The position numbers were made by a program, and so were the translations under genes. The notes under the pieces were generated by a model, which made no database searches, had not been told where the DNA came from, and was given only the letters and a program-made list of their open reading frames with translations. A stretch of 64,000 nt of DNA from Drancourtella massiliensis (GTDB taxonomy: Bacteria > Bacillota > Clostridia > Lachnospirales > Lachnospiraceae), in assembly GCF_016900655.1 (NCBI RefSeq), contig NZ_JACJKH010000020.1, positions 1-64,000 on the forward strand, in the 5' to 3' direction. Shown piece by piece: positions 44,020 to 53,541 of this stretch; within the stretch, counting starts at the first letter, position 1; the number at the start of each line of letters is the position of its first letter.

Positions 44020-45381
44020 TTATTGTAATTTTGCGAGTGTCTTCTTAAATCGGAAATAAAACAGTATTGCTGTAAATGTAACGGCAATGATATCGGCAAT
44101 CGGTTCTGCCATGTAGACTGCTTTTACCGGATCGGATGACAGAAGCACCGGCATCAGATAGATCAGCGGAATCAGCAGTATGAATTTTCTTACTACCGCA
44201 ACTACGATAGATTCCACTGCATTTCCCAGCGCATTAAAGGTCATCTGACATGCAATCTGTATTCCGAAAATCAATGTCGCCGCCATATAAATACGAAGTG
44301 CGGTTTTTGTAAATTCCATCAGTTCCGGATCTGTTGTAAACATTGCGGCAAATGCCTGTGGGAACAGCATAATCAGAAGCCACAAAAGCGCAGAATATGC
44401 CAGACTGACTTTCAGAAGCAGCCTATACGTTGCCCGTACCCTGTCCACGTTTTTGGATCCGTAGTTATAACTGATAATCGGCTGCGCGCCCTGTCCAAGA
44501 CCCTGAAGCGGAAGCATTGCAAACTGCATAACACTGGTCAGAATGGTCATCGCTCCAACTGCAATGTCTCCTCCGTATTTCTGGAGGGAAGAGTTAAAGC
44601 ACACAGAAATAACACTTTCACTTGCCTGCATTACGAAAACCGAGGTACCAAGCGCAAGACATGGAAGCACAATTTTAGGCTGTATGCCGATATTTTTCCG
44701 GCGGATTTTCAGTGTTGTTTTCTTTCCGCAGAGGAAATGTACGACCCAGATACAGGAAAGTGCCTGAGAAATAATTGTCGCAAGGGCAGCTCCCCGGACA
44801 TCCATATTAAATCCGAAAATAAAGACCGGATCCAGGGTAATATTGGTAACTGCACCGATCAGTACAGAAAGCATTCCCGTCTTTGCAAATCCCTGAGCAG
44901 TGATAAAGGAATTCATTCCCAGTGTTACTTCTACAAACAGGGTTCCAAGTGCGTAGATATTCATATAGCTTACGCCATAGTCAATCGTATTCTCACTTGC
45001 GCCGAATGCCATCAGGAAGTCTCTGTTCCAGATCAGAAGAACCACTGTCAGGATAATGGAAATAATAATCTGAAGCGTAAAGCAGTTTCCCAGGATCTTT
45101 TCTGCTGCTTCATTATCTTTTCTTCCCATTGCGATAGATGCTCTGGGAGCACCGCCGTAACCTACAAGTGCCGCAAAAGCAGACACAATCAGAATCAGCG
45201 GCATGCATACCCCGACTCCCGTCAGAGCTGTCGCTCCGATCTCCGGAATATGTCCGATGTACATTCGGTCTACGATATTGTAAAGCATATTGATCAGCTG
45301 GGCAGCAACCGTGGGAAGTGCCAGTCTTAACAGAAGCTTCCCGACCGGTTCCCTGCCTAGAAATTCTTTCTCGTCATTCAT
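44020..45381 (-). CDS. MATE family efflux transporter
   Basis: A second MATE pump, about 453 residues and twelve helices. The start LGREPVGKLLLRLALPTVAA then QLINMLYNIVDRMYIGHI and the mirrored second half (FNSSLQKYGGDIAVGAMTIL, GAQPIISYNYGSKN) are typical. I prefer the ATG at 45381, with AGAGGG seven bases upstream. It overlaps the upstream marR by a few bases, repeating the marR-MATE arrangement at 2.4-4.2 kb although the two pumps are not close copies. Confidence 0.92.
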   Translation of the reverse strand: MNDEKEFLGREPVGKLLLRLALPTVAAQLINMLYNIVDRMYIGHIPEIGATALTGVGVCMPLILIVSAFAALVGYGGAPRASIAMGRKDNEAAEKILGNCFTLQIIISIILTVVLLIWNRDFLMAFGASENTIDYGVSYMNIYALGTLFVEVTLGMNSFITAQGFAKTGMLSVLIGAVTNITLDPVFIFGFNMDVRGAALATIISQALSCIWVVHFLCGKKTTLKIRRKNIGIQPKIVLPCLALGTSVFVMQASESVISVCFNSSLQKYGGDIAVGAMTILTSVMQFAMLPLQGLGQGAQPIISYNYGSKNVDRVRATYRLLLKVSLAYSALLWLLIMLFPQAFAAMFTTDPELMEFTKTALRIYMAATLIFGIQIACQMTFNALGNAVESIVVAVVRKFILLIPLIYLMPVLLSSDPVKAVYMAEPIADIIAVTFTAILFYFRFKKTLAKLQ

Positions 45382-45826
45382 GGTCATACCCTCTTTCTTC
45401 TCTGATTTTCACATTTTCAAGAATACGCCCTTTCAGGTGAATATAAGTTTCATATTCTTCTTCTGAAAATCCATCCAACAGTTGAGCCGCATAGGACTCC
45501 TGCACTTGTTGAACATCATACATAATCGGCTGCGCATCTTCTGTTAAAATCAGATGTACTTTCCGCCTGTCTTTTTGATCCGGATTTCGTTCCAGAAGCC
45601 CTTTTTGAATCAAAAGTTCTGCTCCTTTTGAAACAGCTGCTTTAGAAAGCATCCTGAATTCTACAATATCCGCCGCCGTATCTTTCATGGGATGATTTTT
45701 CAGAAAAGCTATAATATCTACCTCTACCATCGATAAGCCATATTTTCTGCATACATTTTTCATCATTTTTTCATATAGCCGCAACATACTTCGAAGTCCG
45801 TTCCATAGTTCTCCGAATTTATACAT
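45374..45826 (-). CDS. MarR family transcriptional regulator
   Basis: A 150-residue winged-helix regulator: helix-turn-helix VEFRMLSKAAVSKGAELLIQ, wing ERNPDQKDRRKVHLILTEDA, and long terminal helices for dimerisation. It is coupled to the downstream MATE gene. Its promoter carries a near-perfect 41-bp palindrome over the -10 element, the likely operator for autorepression. Confidence 0.92.
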   Translation of the reverse strand: MYKFGELWNGLRSMLRLYEKMMKNVCRKYGLSMVEVDIIAFLKNHPMKDTAADIVEFRMLSKAAVSKGAELLIQKGLLERNPDQKDRRKVHLILTEDAQPIMYDVQQVQESYAAQLLDGFSEEEYETYIHLKGRILENVKIREERGYDHE

Positions 45827-45857
45827 GATTTCACCTCCCGGTTCATTTTTAGCGAAA

Positions 45858-45898
45858 ATAATAGTTCACTAAGAAACCGTTTCTCAGTGAACTATTAT
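45858..45898. promoter_or_regulatory. 41-bp inverted repeat, likely MarR operator
   Basis: Two 19-base arms (left core AATAGTTCACT, right core AGTGAACTATT) around a CCG centre, with a single mismatch. The repeat overlaps the -10 element and start region of the marR promoter, 32 bases upstream of its ATG. Confidence 0.75.
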
Positions 45899-45921
45899 AG
45901 TACGGTAATTTCATTTGTCAA
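45894..45921 (-). promoter_or_regulatory. promoter of the second marR-MATE operon
   Basis: On the minus strand TTGACA (45916-45921), 16 bp, TATAAT (45894-45899): both elements match the SigA consensus, so the operon should be strong unless repressed. Confidence 0.8.
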
Positions 45922-45930
45922 CAGACTCTG

Positions 45931-46533
45931 TCAGATTTTTTCAAAATCTTCCGCCCCATGCTTGCAAATCGGACAGATAAAATCTGCCGGAAGTTCCTCT
46001 CCTTCATAAATATATCCGCATATCCGGCATCTCCATCCGGTCTTTTTTGTTGTTTCCGTTTTTGGTTTTATCACATTTTGATAATATGCATAGGTTGCAG
46101 ACGGGCTTTCCGATATTACTTCGCCATCTTCCACCTCTGCAAGAAAAAGCGTATGCGATCCCAGATCTATCGACTGAATTACTTTAGCTGAAAGCCATGC
46201 ATTCGTTCCTTCGGTAATCACATACAGTCCATTTTCTTTCCGTTGAACATTTTGAAAATCTTCGAATTTATCCTTGTCTTTCCCACTTTGAAACCCAAAA
46301 TGCCGGAACAGATCAAATGAAGCCTGTTCAGAAATCACGGAAACACTAAATTTTCCTGTATGAAGAATCATATCATGTGTGTAGTTTTCCTTGTTCACTG
46401 CGAGAGAAATTCTATTTGGTGATGAGGTCACCTGCATTACCGTATTGGTAATACATCCATTATCCTTTTCCCCCTCCTTTGCAGTTACAACAAAGAGTCC
46501 ATAGCTTAATCGATACATTGCCTTTTTATCCAT
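45931..46533 (-). CDS. flavin reductase-rubredoxin fusion (high-molecular-weight rubredoxin)
   Basis: A 200-residue flavoprotein. The first 155 residues form a flavin-reductase-like split barrel (NRISLAVNKENYTHDMILHT, GKFSVSVISEQASFDLFRHF); the last 40 are a rubredoxin with two Cys pairs (WRCRICGYIYEGEELPADF, CPICKHGAEDF). In anaerobes such fusions (Hrb/NADH:rubredoxin oxidoreductase) pass electrons to flavodiiron proteins for oxygen or NO removal. AAGGAGG precedes the start. Confidence 0.9.
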   Translation of the reverse strand: MDKKAMYRLSYGLFVVTAKEGEKDNGCITNTVMQVTSSPNRISLAVNKENYTHDMILHTGKFSVSVISEQASFDLFRHFGFQSGKDKDKFEDFQNVQRKENGLYVITEGTNAWLSAKVIQSIDLGSHTLFLAEVEDGEVISESPSATYAYYQNVIKPKTETTKKTGWRCRICGYIYEGEELPADFICPICKHGAEDFEKI

Positions 46534-46542
46534 TTTTCCTCC

Positions 46543-47343
46543 TTATCTCCCGGCAGTTTCCGGGTACTTCTGCATAAATACTGCTGCAGCTCCGGCCAGA
46601 TTGGCATCTTTCCGATAACTGCATACTCTTACATCCGGAACAATAACTTTTGTCCCTGTAGCTTTTTCCACCTCCTTCGCAAGATCCTGAAGATATTTCT
46701 GCACTTCATCCGAAAAGTTTTCGCGGCTGCTGATTCCTCCGCCCAGCAAAATTCTCTCAGGATCATAAACATGCTGAATATTATAAATTCCTTCGGCAAG
46801 CTTTCTGTAAAAGCAGGAAACGGCAGCCCGGCAGACGGAATCATTCTTTTCCGCTTCCTCAAATACTCGTCTTCCATCCCATTCCTGATCTGGATAAACC
46901 TTCCGGACTCTTCGCACAAGTGACATTGTAGAAGCCTGCAAAGAAAACGTACTAAGCTTTCCCTCGTCATCTCTCATCACCATACAACCAAATTCCCCGC
47001 CATACAAATGTGAACCATGACAGATTTTTCCATCTATCACGACTGCTCCGCCAATCCCCGTACCGCATACTACAAAAGCCAGATTTTTACATCCTCTCCC
47101 GTTTCCAAAAGTTACTTCGGCCATAGCGGCACAATTTGCATCATTTTCAATACTTGCCGGCAGTCCGAAGCATTTCTGAAGTTCCTCAATCCAGGCTGGC
47201 CCGTGAATACCTGAAACCGCACTTTTTCCTCCAATCACTCCTGTTGATACATCAACTGCTCCCGGGGCACTCACTGCAATTCCCAGAATCCTGCCTTTCC
47301 TTTCCTCCCTTGTTTCCTTACTTTTATGGTTAGATTGTACCAC
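46543..47343 (-). pseudogene. ROK family sugar kinase lacking its N terminus
   Basis: A 266-residue ROK protein. The body is intact: ILGIAVSAPGAVDVSTGVIG, ASIENDANCAAMAEVTFGNG, LAFVVCGTGIGGAVVIDG and ILLGGGISSRENF. Relatives begin 30 to 40 residues earlier with the ATP-binding D-x-G-G-T-x2-K strand, which is absent here; the upstream DNA in all three frames has no match to it and carries only intergenic-type sequence. The apparent start is a GTG without a ribosome site. Without the phosphate-binding strand, kinase activity is unlikely. Confidence 0.6.
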
Positions 47344-47502
47344 ATTTTCGTTTTCTTATCTATCCGCAACGTTTCTTTTCAACTTTTGAGTTTCCCTTTT
47401 TTATTTGCATATTTATGCTCTTTTTCTACGTTTTTTCAAATGTGTCTTTCTTCATCAATCGTCTTTTTTCCCCTTTTTATCAGTTTTCGTCAAATTAAAG
47501 CA

Positions 47503-47531
47503 TTGACGTGCGAAATCGAAAATGATAATAT
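47503..47531 (+). promoter_or_regulatory. promoter of the aldehyde dehydrogenase gene
   Basis: TTGACG (47503-47508), 17 bp, TAATAT (47526-47531), followed 30 bases later by AGGAGGT before the ATG. Confidence 0.7.
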
Positions 47532-47573
47532 ATTTGTTGTAGTGTAAAAATATACAAAACAGGAGGTATATGC

Positions 47574-49124
47574 ATGTTAAAAGGATTTAAGAATTCACCA
47601 GAATTGGATTTTTCGATTCCAGAAAACAAAGAAGCAATGCTCAAAGCATTTGAACAGGTAGATAAAGAAAAAGGCCAGGATTATCCTTTGATTATCGGCG
47701 GCGAACGCATTATGACAGACAAAAAGATTGTTTCTATCGCGCCATCAACGAAAGAAGTCCTCGGACAGGTCAGTTCCTGTGATCAGGAGCTTGCAGATAA
47801 AGCGATTCAGACAGCACATAAAGCATTTCAGACATGGAGCAGAACTCCTGCCGAGGAACGGATCTGCTGTGTTCGCAGACTGGTGGACCTCATGAAGAAA
47901 AACCGTTTTCTCATCGATGCCTGGAGCATTGAAGAAAGCGGCAAAAACTGGGGCGAAGCAGACGGAGAGCTCTGTGAAGCTCTGGACTTTTTCAACTCCT
48001 ACATCATGCATATGCGTGAGCTTGATAAAGGCCTGGAACTGGTAGACACAGAAGAAGAATGTAAATGCATCTACATTCCGATCGGAGTCGGTGTAGCTGT
48101 TCCACCGTGGAACTTCCCGCTTTCTCTTCTTGCAGGCATGGTTGTTTCTGCCGTCATCACAGGCAACACTATTGTTTGCAAGCCGTCTTCCGACACACCG
48201 ATCGTAGCTTATAAATTCGTAGAACTCTGCGAAAAAGCAGGTTTCCCGGACGGCGTTATCAATTTCATTCCTGGATCCGGTTCCGTCATCGGGGATTATA
48301 TTGTACAGCATCCGCTGACACGCTTCGTAAACTTTACCGGTTCGAAAGAAGTGGGACTGCGCATCAGCCAGAAGGCAGCAGAAGTTTCCGAAGGCCAGAT
48401 CTGGATCAAACGTGTCGTAGCAGAAATGGGTGGAAAGAATGCGATTATCGTAGATTCTTCCGCAGACCTGAAACGTGCCGCTGCCGGAATCGCAAATTCA
48501 GCGTTCTCTTTCCAGGGACAGAAATGCTCCGCATGCTCCAGAGCAGTCGTATTAAGCGATGTATATGATGCATTTGTAGAAGAAATCGTTGCCTGCGCAA
48601 AAGAACTCAAAGAAAATCAGGGAAGCGGACGTGATGATCTTCCGATGGGCCCGGTCATCAACCAGAACGCATTTGACCGGATCTCCGGCTACATCGAAAC
48701 AGCACGCAAGGAAGGCACGATTGTCTTTGGCGGAAATTATGACGATTCCAAAGGCTTTTACATCGAACCAACCGTTGTCCGTGACATTACAAAAGACGCT
48801 GTCATCGCAAAAGAAGAAATCTTCGGACCGGTACTTGCTGTGATCCGCGTGGATTCCTTTGATGAAGCACTGGAAGTTGCAAACGGAACCGAGTATGGTC
48901 TGACCGGATCGGTATATACAGAGGACAGAGAGCATATCCAGAAAGCAAAAGTAGAATTCCATGTTGGAAATCTCTACTTCAACAGAAAGTCCACCGGAGC
49001 TGTTGTTCTGCAGCATCCATTCGGCGGCTTCAATATGTCCGGTACGGACGCAAAAACAGGAACAAGAGATTACCTCACCAACTTCCTGAATCTGAAATCC
49101 GTATGCGAGGATCTGACATATTAA
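47574..49124 (+). CDS. aldehyde dehydrogenase, RocA/P5C-dehydrogenase-like
   Basis: A 516-residue NAD(P)-dependent aldehyde dehydrogenase. Cofactor motif: GVAVPPWNFPLSLLAGM and FTGSKEVG; general base Glu in VAEMGGKNAIIVD; nucleophilic Cys in FQGQKCSACSRAVV. The N-terminal extension, the 515-residue length and the ending HPFGGFNMSGTDAKTGTRDY resemble RocA/PutA-type 1-pyrroline-5-carboxylate dehydrogenase, which turns glutamate semialdehyde into glutamate. No proline or arginine catabolic genes lie beside it, so the substrate is not certain. It stands alone between its own promoter and terminator. Confidence 0.85.
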   Translation: MLKGFKNSPELDFSIPENKEAMLKAFEQVDKEKGQDYPLIIGGERIMTDKKIVSIAPSTKEVLGQVSSCDQELADKAIQTAHKAFQTWSRTPAEERICCVRRLVDLMKKNRFLIDAWSIEESGKNWGEADGELCEALDFFNSYIMHMRELDKGLELVDTEEECKCIYIPIGVGVAVPPWNFPLSLLAGMVVSAVITGNTIVCKPSSDTPIVAYKFVELCEKAGFPDGVINFIPGSGSVIGDYIVQHPLTRFVNFTGSKEVGLRISQKAAEVSEGQIWIKRVVAEMGGKNAIIVDSSADLKRAAAGIANSAFSFQGQKCSACSRAVVLSDVYDAFVEEIVACAKELKENQGSGRDDLPMGPVINQNAFDRISGYIETARKEGTIVFGGNYDDSKGFYIEPTVVRDITKDAVIAKEEIFGPVLAVIRVDSFDEALEVANGTEYGLTGSVYTEDREHIQKAKVEFHVGNLYFNRKSTGAVVLQHPFGGFNMSGTDAKTGTRDYLTNFLNLKSVCEDLTY

Positions 49125-49142
49125 ATTCATATCAAGACAGAC

Positions 49143-49175
49143 ATATGGCAGGAAAATCTGATTTTCCTGCCATAT
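49143..49175 (+). terminator. terminator of the aldehyde dehydrogenase gene
   Basis: A perfect 15-base-pair stem (ATATGGCAGGAAAAT and its complement) with a CTG loop, starting 19 bases after the stop codon and followed by CTGCGTTTTG. Confidence 0.85.
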
Positions 49176-49200
49176 CTGCGTTTTGTCATTCTATGTATTT

Positions 49201-50214
49201 TTATAAAAATGTTTTGTAGTCTTCATAGTTCCGTTTCAAAAGCTCCGGTGTATTCAGACCGTACGGACACTTCTTCATACAGCTGCCGCAGTGGAGACAG
49301 TTCTCGATCTTTTTCATCTTTTCCTGCCACTCCTCAGACAGCCACGCTTCCTGTGGCGCACGTCTTAACATCAGACTCATTCTTGCGCAGTTATTGATCT
49401 CGATTCCTGCCGGACACGGCATACAGTAACCGCATCCGCGGCAGAACTCTCCCGCCAGTTGCTCTTTATCTTTCTGGATTTCCGCCAGAAGTGCTTCATT
49501 CAATTCCGGAGCCTGTTCCTGATAGGAAAGGAATTCATCCAGTTCCCATTCTCTTTGGATCCCCCAGATCGGTTCTACATGGGCAAACTGCGGCTGGCAC
49601 ATAAATGCATAAGCAGAAGCAGAATTGTGGATCAGCCCTCCGGCAAGTCCTTTCATCGCGATAAATCCGACTTCTTTCTGACGGCAAAGTTCTACAAGTT
49701 CCACCTCTTCCTCAGATGCAAGATAAGAAAATGGAAACTGCAGCGTCTCATAAAGACCGGACAGGACCGCTTCTTTTGCCACAGCGATCCGGTGGTTGGT
49801 AATTCCGATATGCCGGATCTTTCCCTGTTCCTTTGCCTCCAGCGCCGCCTCATAAAGGCCGGAACCATCCCCCGGCTTCGGGCAGAATGACGGATTGTGG
49901 AACTGGTACAGATCAATATAGTCGGTCTGGAGCTTTTCCAGGCTCATTTCCAGATCCTTCCGTAAGTCTTCGCCATTCTGAGCCGCCGTTTTGGTGCTGA
50001 TAATGATCTGATCCCGCACCTCATGAAGTGCTGCTCCCATTTTTTCCTCACTGTCGGAGTAAGCCCTTGCTGTGTCAAAATAGTTGATACCATTCTGGAA
50101 TGCCTTCTGCAGTAAAGCAACTGCGTCCTCTTTGGAAATCCGCTGAATCGGCAGCGCGCCAAATCCATTTTTGTTGACTTTCAGGCCTGTCTTCCCTAAT
50201 ACTACATGTTCCAT
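49201..50214 (-). CDS. aldo/keto reductase with C-terminal iron-sulfur domain
   Basis: About 337 residues from the ATG at 50214, which follows AAAGGAGGAAG. The TIM-barrel part has the AKR tetrad region NGINYFDTARAYSDSEEKMG and DYIDLYQFHNPS. The C-terminal 100 residues form a ferredoxin-like domain with CRGCGYCMPCPAGIEINNC and CLHCGSCMKKCPYGLN. Such fusions are frequent in strict anaerobes and presumably link NAD(P)H and ferredoxin pools to carbonyl reduction. Substrate unknown. It follows the AAA protein gene closely. Confidence 0.92.
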   Translation of the reverse strand: MEHVVLGKTGLKVNKNGFGALPIQRISKEDAVALLQKAFQNGINYFDTARAYSDSEEKMGAALHEVRDQIIISTKTAAQNGEDLRKDLEMSLEKLQTDYIDLYQFHNPSFCPKPGDGSGLYEAALEAKEQGKIRHIGITNHRIAVAKEAVLSGLYETLQFPFSYLASEEEVELVELCRQKEVGFIAMKGLAGGLIHNSASAYAFMCQPQFAHVEPIWGIQREWELDEFLSYQEQAPELNEALLAEIQKDKEQLAGEFCRGCGYCMPCPAGIEINNCARMSLMLRRAPQEAWLSEEWQEKMKKIENCLHCGSCMKKCPYGLNTPELLKRNYEDYKTFL

Positions 50215-50228
50215 GTTTCTTCCTCCTT

Positions 50229-51092
50229 TTACCATGCTGTAAACTCATCTTCATGCTCTTTAAAAAACTGATAATACGCCCTCACATTTTCCAGCTGCGT
50301 CCATTTTTTCACATCCACGGGATCCTCATCCAGGTCATAGATTCTGGCTCCCTTCATGGACAGTAAAAATGGTGAGTGCGTAGAAATCACAAACTGACAT
50401 CCGAAAAAACGTACCGCATTTTCAAGAAACTGCACCAGTTCCTGCTGTTTGACCGGTGACAGACTGTTCTCCGGCTCATCCAGCAGAAACAGTGCATTTT
50501 CCGTAATCTTCTCTGAAAAATACAAAAAAGCACTCTCTCCGTTGGAATACTCCCGGATATTATCCATCAACTCCGATCTCACAAACCGGGACTGGGTTTT
50601 GCTTCTTGCTTTATTCACCCGTTTCAGCTGCTCATAATCATCCAGTGAATTCATCCGGAAATGAGAATATTTCACATCCAGATAATCTTCAAACAACTCT
50701 TCCTTCTTACGGTCAATTCCCTCGTTCATACTCCGGATATTGAGCATATAGTCAAATACATCGTCACTTGTAATGATCCGGCTTCCCTTCGGAACCGGTA
50801 TCTGTGTATCATAATCACAGAAATCCAGATAGTCTCCGAAAAAACTGGATTTATTAAAGACCGAATCCCTCTCCAGATTCATTTTTTCCGCAATGACATT
50901 GATAGCTGTCGTTTTTCCGCTCCCGTTTCCTCCATAGAGAATGGTAACCGGTGCAAAATCAATTCTCTGGAAATGATGCCTGGACAAAATCTGAAACGGA
51001 TAGTAGGAATCATAACAGGTACGTTTCTGCTTCAGAAAAAAGTCAAATTCCTTTTCACTGTCCGGAAATGTAAACCACTCCAGATAGATCAT
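50229..51092 (-). CDS. AAA family ATPase (ABC/SMC-type, AAA_15/21-like)
   Basis: A 287-residue single-domain ATPase: Walker A VTILYGGNGSGKTTAINVIA, Walker B ITENALFLLDEPENSLSPVK with QQELVQFLENAVRFFGCQFV and the Q/H-loop region ISTHSPFLLSMKGARIYDL. It is the ABC-ATPase type found alone in many genomes, sometimes as part of defence modules (OLD/Gabija-like), but no nuclease or helicase partner lies beside it. The end overlaps the upstream region of the aldo/keto reductase gene. Confidence 0.85.
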   Translation of the reverse strand: MIYLEWFTFPDSEKEFDFFLKQKRTCYDSYYPFQILSRHHFQRIDFAPVTILYGGNGSGKTTAINVIAEKMNLERDSVFNKSSFFGDYLDFCDYDTQIPVPKGSRIITSDDVFDYMLNIRSMNEGIDRKKEELFEDYLDVKYSHFRMNSLDDYEQLKRVNKARSKTQSRFVRSELMDNIREYSNGESAFLYFSEKITENALFLLDEPENSLSPVKQQELVQFLENAVRFFGCQFVISTHSPFLLSMKGARIYDLDEDPVDVKKWTQLENVRAYYQFFKEHEDEFTAW

Positions 51093-51135
51093 TATCCTTC
51101 CCGCCTTTCCATATCTTTTTCACTCATTTGGCCCA

Positions 51136-52485
51136 TCAAATTCCTTCTGTCTTTCTCAATTTTCTATAAAATCTGCCTGCGACAATCAGGGAGATAGTAT
51201 CCACAATCGGCTGAACCCACATACATCCATTCAGTCCCAGAAGCGCATTCATCAAAAACAGAAGCGGAATATCCAGAACTCCTTTTCTCAAAATGGAGCA
51301 GACCATAGACTCCTTGAATTTTCCCATCGCCTGAAACTGGATAATCATTGGATAGCAGACCGACATCATCGGCATGGCTGTCACCATTCTGCGTAAAAAT
51401 CCTGCGCTGTACTGAATTGTAACCGGATCCTTGATAAACAGACCCGAAAGCTGCGGCGCAAAAATCTCGTAAACAACCAGGCACAGAAGCGAAAAGGTAA
51501 GAGAAATTGTACTTCCCAGCCAAAATACACCCCTTCTTCGCTCCTGATTGCCTGCCGAATAATTGTATGCCAGAAGCGGAAGAATCCCGTTTGACACTCC
51601 GATCGAGAAATATAAAGGAAGCTGATCCAGTTTCTTGACTATTCCAAGTCCTGCCACCGCTTCCGTGGTGTACTGTGCCACAAACCGGGACTGCGCCGCA
51701 ATGGCAACCACCGTCAGGGCATACTGCACAGCCGACGGGAATCCTGTTGCCAGTATCGGCCCAAGGAACTGTCGCCAGTATCGAAGTTCCGTCGGTGAAA
51801 TGCTGATCACAGATTTTCCTTTGTTCCTTGCAATATAGACGAGAAAATAAATCGATGCCGCCACATTAGAGACAGCCGTGGCAAGCCCCGCTCCTGCTGC
51901 TCCCATGGAAAGGAATCCCGGAAGTACAAAAAAAGGATCCAGAATGATATTCAAAATTCCTCCCATGGATACGCCGATAGCAGCCTGCGCTGCACTTCCC
52001 TCCGCACGTACCAGATTCGCCAGCAGTGTATTTAAAATCGTCCAAGGTCCTCCAATCACAACAACCCATCTAGCATAGGCAAATGCAGTCTCATATGTTG
52101 CCCGGGTTGCTCCGCAGAGAAACAGGACCGGACGGGCCAAAATCAAAAATACAATCACAAACAAGATACCGCATCCTAGTCCTCCCCAAAAGGAAATTGA
52201 CGCAATCCTTCTGGCATCCTCCGTCTTTTTCCCGCCAAGCGCTCTTGAAAGGGCACTTGCACCTCCCACTCCAAACAGATTTGAAATGGCAGTCAGCATC
52301 ACGAAAGATGAATACACAATCGTGATGGCTGCTGTCTCATTGGGATCATTCAGCATCCCTACAAAATATGTGTCTGCAAGATTATAGATTAACGCGATCA
52401 TCTGGCTTGCGATTGCCGGTACAATCTGCTTTCTCACTGCCTGTGCAACCGGCATCGACTCAAACACCGCTGTGTTCTGGTTCAT
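51136..52485 (-). CDS. MATE family efflux transporter
   Basis: A third MATE pump of 449 residues: PVAQAVRKQIVPAIASQMIA then LIYNLADTYFVGMLNDPNET marks the first half and VAAIAAQSRFVAQYTTEAVA the second. No regulator gene is adjacent. GAGGT precedes the start. It is nearer in type to the pump at 2405 (MepA-like) than to that at 44020. Confidence 0.92.
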   Translation of the reverse strand: MNQNTAVFESMPVAQAVRKQIVPAIASQMIALIYNLADTYFVGMLNDPNETAAITIVYSSFVMLTAISNLFGVGGASALSRALGGKKTEDARRIASISFWGGLGCGILFVIVFLILARPVLFLCGATRATYETAFAYARWVVVIGGPWTILNTLLANLVRAEGSAAQAAIGVSMGGILNIILDPFFVLPGFLSMGAAGAGLATAVSNVAASIYFLVYIARNKGKSVISISPTELRYWRQFLGPILATGFPSAVQYALTVVAIAAQSRFVAQYTTEAVAGLGIVKKLDQLPLYFSIGVSNGILPLLAYNYSAGNQERRRGVFWLGSTISLTFSLLCLVVYEIFAPQLSGLFIKDPVTIQYSAGFLRRMVTAMPMMSVCYPMIIQFQAMGKFKESMVCSILRKGVLDIPLLFLMNALLGLNGCMWVQPIVDTISLIVAGRFYRKLRKTEGI

Positions 52486-52538
52486 GCTGTCTTCTTACCT
52501 CCTCTGAATTTCTCTACTCTGACCAGTTTTCACAGTCC

Positions 52539-53480
52539 TTATCCTTTCAGTACAATCTGCTCAAGTTCTCTTCTTTTCTGTTCCTCTTCCGTATGAAGCT
52601 GTTCCTGCATCTTCCTTAGCTGTTCCAAAATACCCTGTATCTGGCTGTATGTCTGCTCAGCCCGTTCCTTTGACACTTTGATCTTGTCATAGACCATCCA
52701 GTCTGTAAAAATCCCGTCAAAAAAGTAGTCTGCAAAATGAAGGAACTCTCCAACCTCTACCTGAAGCGGCCCTTCAATCCGGCTTGAAACATCTGAAAGT
52801 TCTGTCCGGAACGTACGCAATGCCATTTGAAGTGCACTTGTTCTGTCCTTTACCGTTTTCAGCTTATCGTATTTTATAACATCCGACATAATACCGCCGC
52901 CGATGAGATCCACCATCCCCCAGTTTTTAGCACTTTGCAGACCTTCCAGCGTCTCTTCTGCAATGGAACGTGCTCTTTCCCCGGCGCTGATCGCTTCCTT
53001 CACTTCTTTTCTGCGATTTTCTATAGCGGCAATCTGTCTTTCCATTTCCAGAATTTTCCCGGCTTCTATATTGCCCGATTCTTTGATCTCTTCCTTTTTC
53101 GCCTCAAGCATCCTCTCATATTGAATCTTGCAGTCCGGAAGCCCCGATGCCTGCTTTTTATAGTATGCAATATCGTCTTCAACAGCATGTAGCTCCTTTG
53201 CAGCAGCATCGTATTTTACAGCAGCCGCAAAGGCCTCCTCTTCTTCCTTCGAAAGCTTTTCTCCCATCTTTCCGGATGCCCGGTATAAAAACGCAGTAAG
53301 ACTTTTTCGGTTCAGCCGGTCCACATCCTCCTGCTCATCTTCCATGATCTTCTTTAGATCTGCCGCCTTCTTCTCCAGCTCATTCTGTTGGATATAAAGA
53401 TCCGCCAGCTTTGCATCTGCTCTTTCTTTTTCCATCATCTCCTGCTGGAGACGCTGAAGTTCCTCGTCATAATAGTTCAT
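52539..53480 (-). CDS. coiled-coil protein of unknown function
   Basis: A 313-residue protein, mostly long charged helices with heptads (LQQEMMEKERADAKLADLYI to about residue 60, and again 120-185 and 280-313). A central less charged part (KNWGMVDLIGGGIMSDVIKY then DKLKTVKDRTSALQMALRTF, EVGEFLHFADYFFDGIFTDW) looks globular. No signal peptide or membrane helix. I do not recognise the family beyond a general Firmicute hypothetical. GGAGGG precedes the start. Confidence 0.65.
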   Translation of the reverse strand: MNYYDEELQRLQQEMMEKERADAKLADLYIQQNELEKKAADLKKIMEDEQEDVDRLNRKSLTAFLYRASGKMGEKLSKEEEEAFAAAVKYDAAAKELHAVEDDIAYYKKQASGLPDCKIQYERMLEAKKEEIKESGNIEAGKILEMERQIAAIENRRKEVKEAISAGERARSIAEETLEGLQSAKNWGMVDLIGGGIMSDVIKYDKLKTVKDRTSALQMALRTFRTELSDVSSRIEGPLQVEVGEFLHFADYFFDGIFTDWMVYDKIKVSKERAEQTYSQIQGILEQLRKMQEQLHTEEEQKRRELEQIVLKG

Positions 53481-53541
53481 ACTTTTCCCTCCTTTGCTTC
53501 TCTTTCCTCTGTTTTCTGTTTCTACTGCTAAGCCCGGAAAT

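Noticed and set aside
50229-51092. OLD/Gabija-type defence system
   Set aside because: The ATPase stands alone; no helicase, TOPRIM or nuclease gene lies beside it, so only a general AAA label is supported.
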